From Bacteroidales bacterium UBA6244 (GTDB lineage Bacteria; Bacteroidota; Bacteroidia; Bacteroidales; F082), in the NCBI GenBank assembly GCA_002440885.1, contig DJVY01000062.1, positions 1-7,826 of the forward strand: a stretch of 7,826 bases of DNA, in the 5' to 3' direction. A program made the translations under genes and the position numbers. The notes beneath the pieces were generated by a model that ran no database searches, was not told where the DNA came from, and saw nothing but the letters and a program-made list of their open reading frames with translations. Below, one piece after another: positions 1-6,738 of this stretch (position 1 is the first letter of the stretch; each line of letters opens with the position of its first letter).

Positions 1-82
1 CTTCAATAAGTGGATGATATTCCTGAGATGACAAACCGAGGCTCAGAATCGTCATAACAGATAATAATAGTTTTGTTTTCAT
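1..82 (-). CDS. N-terminal fragment of a secreted protein, running off the left edge
   Basis: Only the first 27 codons are in the window, starting at the ATG at 82-80. The protein begins MKTKLLLSVMTILSLGLSSQ and continues EYHPLIE. The first 20 residues make a classic short Sec signal peptide: two lysines, a hydrophobic core, and a small-residue cleavage region before Q-E. The E-Y-x-P-L after the cleavage site matches the mature start of the 311-residue protein at 6739-7674 (E-Y-V-P-L), so this is probably another member of the same uncharacterised exported family and probably ends in a T9SS sorting domain outside the window. The start context, ATGAAAACAAA after an A/T-rich leader with no Shine-Dalgarno, matches the starts at 1712 and 7674. 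The gap to the upstream gene is 40 bases with no hairpin, so co-transcription with that gene is likely. The function is unknown. Confidence 0.75.
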   Translation of the reverse strand, partial: MKTKLLLSVMTILSLGLSSQEYHPLIE

Positions 83-122
83 AGCTTTAATTATGTTATT
101 ACATTTAAATCTTAAATTAGGT

Positions 123-341
123 TCACCGTACCACCAGCTTCTCCACATACCACCTTGCTCCATCCCACAGCCTCACCAAATACAGTCCTTTAGGCAGATG
201 TGCCACATCAATCTTGTGAAAATGACTGCCTGGCTTTGCTTTGTGCAGCAGCTTGCCTGAGGAGTTATAGAGCGCTATTTGTGCTTGTGCGAGGGCTGTG
301 TTTTTGGGTAGCTGTAGCCAGCTTTGGGTGGTGGCGGGATT
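123..341 (-). repeat. Repeated T9SS sorting-domain segment, copy 1
   Basis: This segment encodes the last 72 residues of the seven-repeat protein plus the stop. It is a dispersed repeat of 6739-6957: the two encode 61 identical residues out of 72. The DNA is identical over 39 bases (129-167 against 6745-6783) and 29 bases (219-247 against 6835-6863). The stretch 180-225 also matches 7776-7821 at 45 of 46 bases. Similarity at this DNA level, including third codon positions, points to recent duplication or gene conversion and not just conserved protein function. Confidence 0.85.
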
Positions 342-1712
342 GGGGAATACTTGCCATTGCAGCAGATGTTCCTCCTGCACCCCAACAGTGGTATCTTGTA
401 TCTCAACGATCCAGATGTCGGTTTCGCCCTTCAGGTCGCAGTCCACATCCATGCCCCAGGTACGGGTGGTGGCACCAAGCAAGAAATGGTAGTCCGAAAA
501 CATATGCATAGAAAGCAGGCTGTTGTCCACTTGGCTGCCAAGGCATTTGGTCCATTCAATTTCGCCTTCCGGCGACAGCTTGTACAGGATTACTGTGTGT
601 GTGCCTGGCAGCGATTCATTACAAACCACTGTGCCGTTCCTGGATGTTGTATTACCCCCCACAAGGTAACCGCCATCGCCCATTTGCCTTATAAGCTTTG
701 GCGAATCAAAACCGGTTCCCCCCAAACAACGGTGCCATGCAATTTCTCCTGTTTCATCAAGCTTGACTACCCACATATCATTGGTGCTGCCATCTCCTGG
801 TGTTCCGTGAAAGCAGTCCACATCCCCGTCATCGGAAGAGATGGCACCTAAAAAGATAAAGCTATCATCCTGTGTTTGAATGATATCGGCCACAATATCT
901 GATTCGGTACCACCATAACAATTTTGCCATTCTATTTGCCCTTCACCATCCAGTTTGATTACCCAGGCAGTACTCCACTCACTGGCAACAGCATCCGGAC
1001 AATAAACATTGCCATCATGGGAACTTGCGCCCCCTCCCCCCACTATATAGCCCCCATCAGCAGTAGGTGCTATACTATTTCCCCAATCATTGCTGCTGCC
1101 CCCAAAAGTACGTTCCCAGAGAATCTCGCCTTCCCAGTCCACCTTCACCACCCACACATCGAACATGCCGTTGTTGTGGCTGATGTCGCCATCCACAGAG
1201 CCGGTTTTGCCGGTCATTACATAGCCGCCTTCGTGGGCATAGATCAGTTGCGAGGCGGTTTCTTTGTGTGTGCCCCCGTAGCAACGGCTCCATTGTATAT
1301 TGCCCAGGCTGTCAGTTTTTACCAACCACCAGTCGCCATCACCGTGATTGCAACCCACATCGCCATTGATGGAGTAGGTGTGTCCAAACATCACATAGCC
1401 CTCGTCTGGGGAGAGGAGCATATTGGCAGGGTAATCCTCATCACTGCCTCCGTATGTTTTTTCCCATACTATTTCCCCGATATCATTGGTTTTAATCAAC
1501 CAGTAATCATTTTTACCGTGGTTAAAGGATACATCGCCATCATTGGAAGAGGTACTGCAAAAAGCAATAATTCCACCGTTTTTAGGTATAATTGTCTTGG
1601 CCCCTTCCCATACAGCCCCCCCATAGCACTGCTGGAAAATAATTTCAAATTCCTGTGCATTTATTTGAAAGGTATAAAGCAGGAACAGGGCATATAATGT
1701 AGTTGTTTTCAT
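123..1712 (-). CDS. Secreted seven-repeat (probable beta-propeller) protein with T9SS type A sorting domain
   Basis: This is a 529-residue exported protein. Residues 1-20 (MKTTTLYALFLLYTFQINAQ) form a signal peptide. Seven repeats of about 57-64 residues follow, each opening with Y/F/L-G-G or G-S (at residues 30, 87, 145, 203, 266, 330 and 391). Each continues with a G-G-Y-hydrophobic strand, an S-x-D-G-D-V-like turn, then D-x-W-hydrophobic-x-K and G-x-I-x-W. Seven such units suggest a seven-bladed beta-propeller; that fold is inferred. Residues 458-529 are a T9SS type A sorting domain (N-P-A-T-T start, K-G-L-Y-L-V-R, K-L-V-V-R end), normally removed when cargo is attached to the surface or released. 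Ten of the eleven mature cysteines fall into five inter-repeat pairs. I chose the ATG at 1712. An in-frame ATG at 1736 is unlikely because its first codons lie in the stem of the 1727-1764 hairpin and would put residues ahead of the MKT signal; the ATG at 1721 is a weaker alternative. Ligand and function are unknown. Confidence 0.9.
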   Translation of the reverse strand: MKTTTLYALFLLYTFQINAQEFEIIFQQCYGGAVWEGAKTIIPKNGGIIAFCSTSSNDGDVSFNHGKNDYWLIKTNDIGEIVWEKTYGGSDEDYPANMLLSPDEGYVMFGHTYSINGDVGCNHGDGDWWLVKTDSLGNIQWSRCYGGTHKETASQLIYAHEGGYVMTGKTGSVDGDISHNNGMFDVWVVKVDWEGEILWERTFGGSSNDWGNSIAPTADGGYIVGGGGASSHDGNVYCPDAVASEWSTAWVIKLDGEGQIEWQNCYGGTESDIVADIIQTQDDSFIFLGAISSDDGDVDCFHGTPGDGSTNDMWVVKLDETGEIAWHRCLGGTGFDSPKLIRQMGDGGYLVGGNTTSRNGTVVCNESLPGTHTVILYKLSPEGEIEWTKCLGSQVDNSLLSMHMFSDYHFLLGATTRTWGMDVDCDLKGETDIWIVEIQDTTVGVQEEHLLQWQVFPNPATTQSWLQLPKNTALAQAQIALYNSSGKLLHKAKPGSHFHKIDVAHLPKGLYLVRLWDGARWYVEKLVVR

Positions 1713-1726
1713 ATTGTTCATTTTAA

Positions 1727-1764
1727 ACAACAGCACAGATGGTACTTACCATCCGTGCTGTTGT
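1727..1764 (-). terminator. Strong hairpin between the protease-like gene and the propeller gene
   Basis: An almost perfect inverted repeat. The arms ACAACAGCAC (1727-1736) and GTGCTGTTGT (1755-1764) pair. After a single A/C mismatch (1737/1754), GATGGT (1738-1743) pairs with ACCATC (1748-1753) around a four-base loop. It begins 11 bases after the stop codon of the 1390-residue protein, as expected for its terminator. On the minus strand the stem is followed by TTTAAAAT, a weak T tract, so it may leak or instead act as an RNA-stabilising or processing structure. It ends only 14 bases before the propeller gene's ATG, so it also forms part of that gene's leader if transcription reads through. 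Confidence 0.7.
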
Positions 1765-1775
1765 AGTTATTTACA

Positions 1776-4700
1776 TTAACGCTCAATTATAAGCTTTCCT
1801 GTTTTAGAGGCCTGACCTGTTTTCAAGGTATAGTAATATAGACCGGGGCTTATGTGGCGTGTATCCCACACATACTGGCCGGTCTTGTTGTTCAGCTCAA
1901 TACGATGTACTTGGCGGCCCTGTGTATCAGTTATTTCCAGCAAGGCGGTTTCAGCCTTACCAGCAAGCTGGTAATCAAAGCTCACCCAGCTGTTGGCCGG
2001 GTTGGGGCTGGCTTCAATTTTTGGTTCGTGCAGCTTATGTAGTGGTGGGGTTACTACCAGTTTGGTTTTCAGGCCTTCTTCCACTTCGGCCGGGCAGTCG
2101 CAATAATCGTTGCCATACACAAAGGCCAGGGTGTTGCGTGCCTGCATACCTGCCAACCCGGTGCTTTCTGCCACCAGCTCTTCCAGTTGTGCTTTTTCGG
2201 TTGGGGTAAGCTGGAAGATGCTGCGACCCTGGTTGTGCAAGCCGGCTTGCAGTTGCTTGAGTTCCATAAAGTGTCCATGTTCAGCAAGTGCATCGCCCGT
2301 GAGGTCGTACAGTTGGGGCAGCATGGCGGCAAGTGCCAGTGCATCGGTAGTTTCGCCGCTTTCCAGATAGGAATCTACAATTTGCAGGTCCATGGGCAGG
2401 CTTTGCCTGGTGGCCATAAAGCTGCGTATGGCGGCTTCATCACGGATGCTGTCGTTCAGCTTGTCGCGCAGCAGTAAACCTGCGGCCCGGTTTTCCATGC
2501 CGCCATGGTAAACCATCTGGCCTTGCAAAATGGTTTTGTAGGTAACATTGCCTGTGAGGCTTTCAAGTATTTCGATCATATATTCCGGTAGCGGGTTGTC
2601 CTTTGTTTCGAGGTGTTCCATCAGTTCCTTCTTTTTGAGTTCGTCGGGGTTGGCTGCCAACACCTCAAAGATAATGCTTTCAGGCAATACATCGGTGCGA
2701 TCGGAGGCCGAAACCAAAACTTCCTTGCTCAAAAGGGGTGACATGCCCAGCAATTCGGCTCGTAGCTCCCACATTTCTTCGGGCCAGGCCATTGAAATAT
2801 CCGCCTGTACGGCTTCGGTATTGCCGCCGTCGAGCAGGGATTCGTAAAGGTTGCTCACACTGTTGTAGGTGTTTTGGCTCTCGATGAGTACCTCCTCAAA
2901 AAACTGCTGCTGTTCGGCCGTGAGGCCTTTGGGGTCAATCTCACTACCACCGCCGCCAAAGCTGGAGGCACAGGTATGTGCAAAGGAAACCAAATAGGGT
3001 GTTACATTTGATGATATTCGTGTAGGTACCTCATTGGTTGCCGATGTGTGAAAATAATCAACATAATTGATAGCCAAGTTGTTGATATGGCGCGGAGGCC
3101 CTAGTGGATTGGTTAAGTTGGTAAAGGTGTTTCCGGCTGCCCGTGCCCCACTTCCTTGCTTGCCGGCAACACCATCACCAACAAAATAGAAATCGAAGAA
3201 GTTTTCGGAATTAGTATTGCATTGGAAAACGAGGCCCTGATCGGAATTCTGTGTTAAAAAGTTTTTACCTTCGGCCAAGTTGGCGCGGTTGAGGGTGTTG
3301 AAGTTGTTTTTGTAGATTTCGTTCGGGCTCAAATTAAACTCTGGTTCATTATTAATCCTTATCCCGATCACATCAGTTGTGGATGGGTCGGAGCTGCTGG
3401 TGAAGTTATTTTCCTCAATGATGTAGCCGTTGCTGTTGGTGATGTCGATGCCGGTGCCAAACGTACCGCTACAGGCAAAGCCCTGCTTGCTATACGTGCC
3501 AATTCCAAAATTGCTTCTTATGATGGTGGCATTGTTCACACTATTTAAAATCACGCCATATCCATTTCCAATGAGTTCGGTCTGGTCCACATAAATGGTT
3601 TTTGAGGTCCTGGAGTTAGTGGCATAGATACCCGCATCCAGATTGCTAAACATATTGCGTTCGATATAGGGTTCGGGGCAAGGCATTATTGACTGGCTGC
3701 ATCCCGGCACTACCCTGAAATTGGCATCAATTGTATAAATGCCATATCCTCTGGTAGTAATATCGGTCATATCGTTTCTGAAGGTATTGGCCGTAAACTT
3801 AATACCATCCACATCCCACATGGTGATGTGTGAATCAAAATCGCTGCTGATTATATAGTCATCATTTACCTCAAAAGTACAATTGCTGAAATAGCTGGCA
3901 TTACCAAAACGCACAGAAGGGTCAATGGGATTAAAATTCTGGTATGACATAAACTCGACAGCACGTTTATTGTTTCGGAAAGTGGTGTTGGTAGCCTGCA
4001 CGATACCACCCATACTGTTCCAGTCGTTGGGTTTCCAAAGTGTAACTGCGTTGAAAGCATTTTCGATAACCGCCCCATTTTTTAATGTAAGCTTACCTTG
4101 TGGGTTCAGTTCGCCAGGTAAGGCAAATTGTGAAGCGTTTTTGTTTCCCCATACCTGTATGCCGTGCCAATATTGACCGCATGGATTTGTAATGACTGCA
4201 CCATTAATAATAAGATGTCCACCTTGTTGTATAAAGATTGTTCCTTGTTCTGCAAATGAAATTGTACAATTACGAATTTCTAGGATAACCCCTGTTTCAA
4301 TTAATACATCTTTGTCTAGTATTTTGTCAGTATTCCAGATTTGGTTGGAATCTATTTTTAATGTATCACCACTATGAACGAAATTATCACAAATTATTGT
4401 AAATCCATATGTTGGGCTAAAAGGGCCTATTAATGGATCAAAATCATTTGCATCGGGATCATCAGGAGTACCAGGTGGGCAAGTAGTAGGCTTGGAGCCA
4501 ATTCCCCAATAATAGTAGCCATCTTCATCAAAATCATTGCATGGAATCGTTGACGAAGAGTAGTTAAGACTATTTAATGGATTTAAAAGCGCATAAGCCA
4601 AAAAATATGAAGTTTGAGTAACATCCATTATCACTTTAATAAAAGGCGTATTGTCGGGACCCCAACTACCGTAACTTTGCTCGAAGATATAATATGGCTT

Positions 4701-5948
4701 ACCAATATCTGGAGAATTCTCTAGCACAGTTATTTCTTGACCAGTATGAGAAATACTACCATCCAATATCATATCTCCCTCTTTAACAATACCATACCCA
4801 ACGAGATTCATAGCATGACCCCATTTAAAGAGCACACCTGTTAATGGTCCATTTATGATTAAGCTCTCTTTCAATTGAACTTCATCTCCAAGCAAAATTT
4901 GTTTTTGGGTTATCTGAATTTTTTCAATGGGTTCAGCGCATTTATCTCCGCATGGTGCTTGGTATCCTGCTGTAAAAGGAAAACAATCTTCATCAACGAC
5001 ACCAGTATTGATTAAGTAGTTTATTGCCGTTGCAGGGCTTCCACCATGCAGCCAGTGGCCTCCTCCACTGCATGAAATAACATCTTGTTCGGAAAGATTA
5101 ACATTTATTTGCTGATTATAATATAGGTTTACGAGTGATTCTAAAGAATAAACTGGGGCAAATGCCCAACATTCACCAGCAATTTGGGTTACTGTTCGAG
5201 GACTGATCCAACCAAATCCTTCTTGATTGTAGTAGGGACTATTTGATAAATTGGCACCATGTCTATTTCTCCAATCAAAACTATTTACAATTTCTGTATT
5301 AGCACTTGGTGTTTCATCTCCAAAAAACGAAAAATAACCACCTATGTAATAGTCAAATCCATTCAAATTTGGCAACATGCCTCCAAAAAGCATTTTCTTT
5401 TCGCTATATGTTAAATTGGTTAATGGACCTGTACCTGCACGCCATGTTTTGTGATTAATTTCTAAAAACTCGTTAATTTTATCAATATATAACCCTCTAT
5501 TGAAATTCAATGAAGCACTTTGAAGGTTTTCAATATTCGACCTTATTGTTTTATCATTAATTATTTCGTATATAATTAATTCTGCATCCACAATTTCTAT
5601 TTTAATTGAATGCAAATCAATATTGTCTAAATAACATGTTTCATAGCAAATATTGCTAAAAGTAGTATCTCCAGAAGGACATACGAGCTTAAATATATCA
5701 AAAACCAAATATTCATTTTGGTTTATATCAACAAGTACAGCCCTTACATAACTACTATCATTATTCAATGTAATTGACCCATTGATTCTTATTCCATTAC
5801 TTGTTTCTTCATTTTCAAATAGTAGTATTTCTTCATTTGAATAAAACGTTTCATTAATTTTATAATTTACTTCTTGAGCGTTTATGTGCATAATAAATAG
5901 GCTTGTAGCAAGAATAAGTATAACTTGTACGAAAATGATTCTTTTCAT
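1776..5948 (-). CDS. Large secreted papain-like (C1) protease / parallel beta-helix chimera with T9SS type A sorting domain
   Basis: This is a 1390-residue exported multidomain protein. Residues 1-25 are a signal peptide (MKRIIFVQVI..., ending INAQ). Residues 26-150 are an unrecognised beta-rich region. Residues 155-195 (INEFLEINHKTWRAG...) resemble a cathepsin B-type propeptide. Residues 223-455 are a C1 papain-like domain opening S-F-D-W-R-N, with Q255 (oxyanion Gln), C260 in G-E-C-W-A-F-A, L-S-E-Q-D at 285-289, and H378 in G-H-A-M-N-L-V-G-Y-G. The usual K-N-S-W-G is E-Q-S-Y-G, so the catalytic Asn position holds Q424. Residues 472-505 are a D-rich, C-x(n)-P linker (DFDEDGYYYWGIG) like thrombospondin-3 Ca-binding segments. 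Residues about 545-960 form a right-handed parallel beta-helix with N-rich turns. Residues 1008-1290 are helical and charged. Residues 1316-1390 are the T9SS tail (P-N-P-A-N ... P-G-L-Y-Y-Y ... K-L-I-I-E-R). The likely role is a cell-surface or released protease or adhesin; substrate and activity are unknown. G+C changes sharply near codon 586. Confidence 0.92.
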   Translation of the reverse strand: MKRIIFVQVILILATSLFIMHINAQEVNYKINETFYSNEEILLFENEETSNGIRINGSITLNNDSSYVRAVLVDINQNEYLVFDIFKLVCPSGDTTFSNICYETCYLDNIDLHSIKIEIVDAELIIYEIINDKTIRSNIENLQSASLNFNRGLYIDKINEFLEINHKTWRAGTGPLTNLTYSEKKMLFGGMLPNLNGFDYYIGGYFSFFGDETPSANTEIVNSFDWRNRHGANLSNSPYYNQEGFGWISPRTVTQIAGECWAFAPVYSLESLVNLYYNQQINVNLSEQDVISCSGGGHWLHGGSPATAINYLINTGVVDEDCFPFTAGYQAPCGDKCAEPIEKIQITQKQILLGDEVQLKESLIINGPLTGVLFKWGHAMNLVGYGIVKEGDMILDGSISHTGQEITVLENSPDIGKPYYIFEQSYGSWGPDNTPFIKVIMDVTQTSYFLAYALLNPLNSLNYSSSTIPCNDFDEDGYYYWGIGSKPTTCPPGTPDDPDANDFDPLIGPFSPTYGFTIICDNFVHSGDTLKIDSNQIWNTDKILDKDVLIETGVILEIRNCTISFAEQGTIFIQQGGHLIINGAVITNPCGQYWHGIQVWGNKNASQFALPGELNPQGKLTLKNGAVIENAFNAVTLWKPNDWNSMGGIVQATNTTFRNNKRAVEFMSYQNFNPIDPSVRFGNASYFSNCTFEVNDDYIISSDFDSHITMWDVDGIKFTANTFRNDMTDITTRGYGIYTIDANFRVVPGCSQSIMPCPEPYIERNMFSNLDAGIYATNSRTSKTIYVDQTELIGNGYGVILNSVNNATIIRSNFGIGTYSKQGFACSGTFGTGIDITNSNGYIIEENNFTSSSDPSTTDVIGIRINNEPEFNLSPNEIYKNNFNTLNRANLAEGKNFLTQNSDQGLVFQCNTNSENFFDFYFVGDGVAGKQGSGARAAGNTFTNLTNPLGPPRHINNLAINYVDYFHTSATNEVPTRISSNVTPYLVSFAHTCASSFGGGGSEIDPKGLTAEQQQFFEEVLIESQNTYNSVSNLYESLLDGGNTEAVQADISMAWPEEMWELRAELLGMSPLLSKEVLVSASDRTDVLPESIIFEVLAANPDELKKKELMEHLETKDNPLPEYMIEILESLTGNVTYKTILQGQMVYHGGMENRAAGLLLRDKLNDSIRDEAAIRSFMATRQSLPMDLQIVDSYLESGETTDALALAAMLPQLYDLTGDALAEHGHFMELKQLQAGLHNQGRSIFQLTPTEKAQLEELVAESTGLAGMQARNTLAFVYGNDYCDCPAEVEEGLKTKLVVTPPLHKLHEPKIEASPNPANSWVSFDYQLAGKAETALLEITDTQGRQVHRIELNNKTGQYVWDTRHISPGLYYYTLKTGQASKTGKLIIER

Positions 5949-6047
5949 TTTTTCAATGTTTTAGTTGGAAAATTTAATAAAATAGTTAATCTCATTGATC
6001 AGTTACTTCTATCCACAATACTTGTATATTGCATTTTAAAGAATGGA

Positions 6048-6081
6048 TTATAGTAAACTGAAATAAACTTTTATAGTAAAC
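6048..6081. repeat. Pair of 11-base direct repeats upstream of the protease-like gene
   Basis: TTATAGTAAAC occurs at 6048-6058 and again, identically, at 6071-6081, 23 bases apart start to start, or roughly two turns of the helix. They lie 100-133 bases upstream of the ATG at 5948. Identical half-sites on one face of the helix are what a dimeric regulator would bind. The region is very A/T-rich, so chance is a real alternative. No regulator family is implied. Confidence 0.4.
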
Positions 6082-6175
6082 ATGTCAATACCTTCAATCT
6101 AATATCAAGTTTTGTAAGAATACTGAAATGTTTAATGGATTAATAGATAAAAATGTATTAAACTATTATGAAAAT

Positions 6176-6210
6176 TGCCATCCTGCCAATTTATATTGTC
6201 AGGATTGGCA
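6176..6210 (-). terminator. Imperfect hairpin in the 790-base gap, possible terminator or leader structure
   Basis: TGCCATCCTG (6176-6185) pairs with CAGGA-TGGCA (6200-6210) with one bulged T at 6205. Inside it, after one C/T mismatch, CAAT (6187-6190) pairs with ATTG (6195-6198) around the loop TTAT. That gives about 14 paired positions. Read on the minus strand, the stem is followed directly by ATTTTCAT, a short T tract, so it could end a transcript from the promoter at 6520-6551 or be a structural element in the leader of the protease-like gene. On the plus strand no good T run follows at once. Confidence 0.45.
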
Positions 6211-6519
6211 TGTTAAAATAAACCTATTTTTCCCCAACCTAAAAATACTTCTATTTGTACAGTGTAAGTTGATAAATGCATGGGTCTGGTTTTTTTGTAG
6301 GAATGGGCAAGCTATGGGGAGGGATGCTGGCTGTATGCTTTGCCAAAAACTTATGGTGGCAGTATGTATTTCCTTTATTGGAAGGCGGGCAACTAACTGT
6401 AGCACAAACCTGTAGATATTAGGAAGTAAACATAGCTTCGGTTTGTTGAGCTGTTCTGAAAGTGTAATCCAGATATGCCATTGAACAAGTATAATCTTGA
6501 TTATGTTTTGGTTTGGGTA

Positions 6520-6551
6520 CAAAGATAATAAATTTAGCCCGCAGAAGTCAA
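6520..6551 (-). promoter_or_regulatory. Bacteroidota-type promoter reading leftward
   Basis: On the minus strand, TTGAC starts at 6551 and TATCTTTG lies at 6527-6520, with 21 bases between TTG and the TA. This fits the Bacteroidota/Flavobacterium consensus TTG-N(17-23)-TAnnTTTG. It is the only TAnnTTTG match I found on either strand of the 790-base gap. Transcription would begin near 6513-6517 and run toward the 1390-residue protein, whose ATG lies about 570 bases downstream. It is therefore either that gene's promoter with a very long leader or the promoter of a separate small RNA. The assignment rests on the motif alone. Confidence 0.5.
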
Positions 6552-6683
6552 GTGGTTTTATGTTAAGTTTAGGCAATTTTCAGGTTGCATTATGCGAAAT
6601 AAATGCTGTTGTATTAACTGTAAGGGATTCTGTAGGCCTTGCAGCATGGTTGCATCTTGGAATCGCGCCCAAACTCATGCCCT

Positions 6684-6718
6684 GATAATACTTTCGGGCA
6701 ATACATCGGTGCGGTCGG
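6684..6718 (-). pseudogene. Stranded coding fragment related to the helical region of the 1390-residue protein
   Basis: These 35 bases match 2670-2704, inside the large protein gene, at 32 positions. Read on the minus strand, both give D-R-T-D-V-L-P-E-S-I-I (residues 1083-1093 of the large protein). The three differences are all synonymous (GAT/GAC, CCT/CCC, AGC/AGT). The fragment is out of frame with the upstream 311-residue gene, runs into a TGA within a few codons (6677-6675), and cannot be a gene on its own. Its right end carries a perfect 9-base tandem duplication (TCGGTGCGG at 6706-6714 and 6715-6723). It is best read as the relic of a paralogous gene left by recombination. Confidence 0.65.
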
Positions 6719-6738
6719 TGCGGGTATAAAACGAAAGC

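Larger units (their letters stand above)
5949..6738. other. 790-base gap without a convincing protein gene
   Basis: This is the only long non-coding stretch in an otherwise tightly packed array. It is A/T-rich near 5949-6260 and more balanced after that. From left to right it holds an 11-base direct repeat (6048-6081), a long imperfect hairpin (6176-6210), a minus-strand Bacteroidota-type promoter (6520-6551) and a stranded coding fragment (6684-6718). The open frames inside it on either strand have no recognisable motif, signal peptide or start context like the neighbours, so I do not call them genes. It serves as the upstream region of the 1390-residue protein and the downstream region of the 311-residue protein. 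Confidence 0.7.

Noticed and set aside
924..1697. Open frame of 257 codons on the plus strand
   Set aside because: It is the antisense shadow of the seven-repeat gene. Its proline- and isoleucine-rich product has no motif, and the minus-strand frame has clear repeats, a signal peptide and a sorting domain.
6215..6230. A/T palindrome AAAATA-AACC-TATTTT
   Set aside because: Six A/T pairs are unstable and expected by chance in this composition.
6306..6344. Stem GGCAAGC / GC-T-TTGCC suggestive of a structured RNA
   Set aside because: Seven pairs with a bulge and a 24-base loop; it does not match tRNA, tmRNA, RNase P, SRP or 6S features, so it was left as part of the candidate transcript only.
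6301..6396. Plus-strand frame containing K-T-Y-G-G-S, recalling the repeats of the propeller protein
   Set aside because: The match is six residues with no surrounding repeat pattern, on the opposite strand to the propeller gene, in a frame bounded by stops. Chance is more likely than a relic.
6128..6415. Open frame of 95 codons on the plus strand in the long gap
   Set aside because: It lies opposite to all neighbours, has no promoter match, and has a cysteine- and tryptophan-scattered product without domain signals.
6419..6481. 20-codon minus-strand reading frame downstream of the promoter (MAYLDYTFRT...)
   Set aside because: It could be a leader peptide, but there is no run of regulatory codons, no adjoining attenuator, and no start context beyond an ATG.
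6199..6576. Open frame of 125 codons on the minus strand in the long gap
   Set aside because: Its only ATG lies upstream of the likely promoter at 6520-6551, and it has no internal ATG. The product has no recognisable motif or signal peptide, and the frame runs through the hairpin. It may be chance in low-stop sequence.
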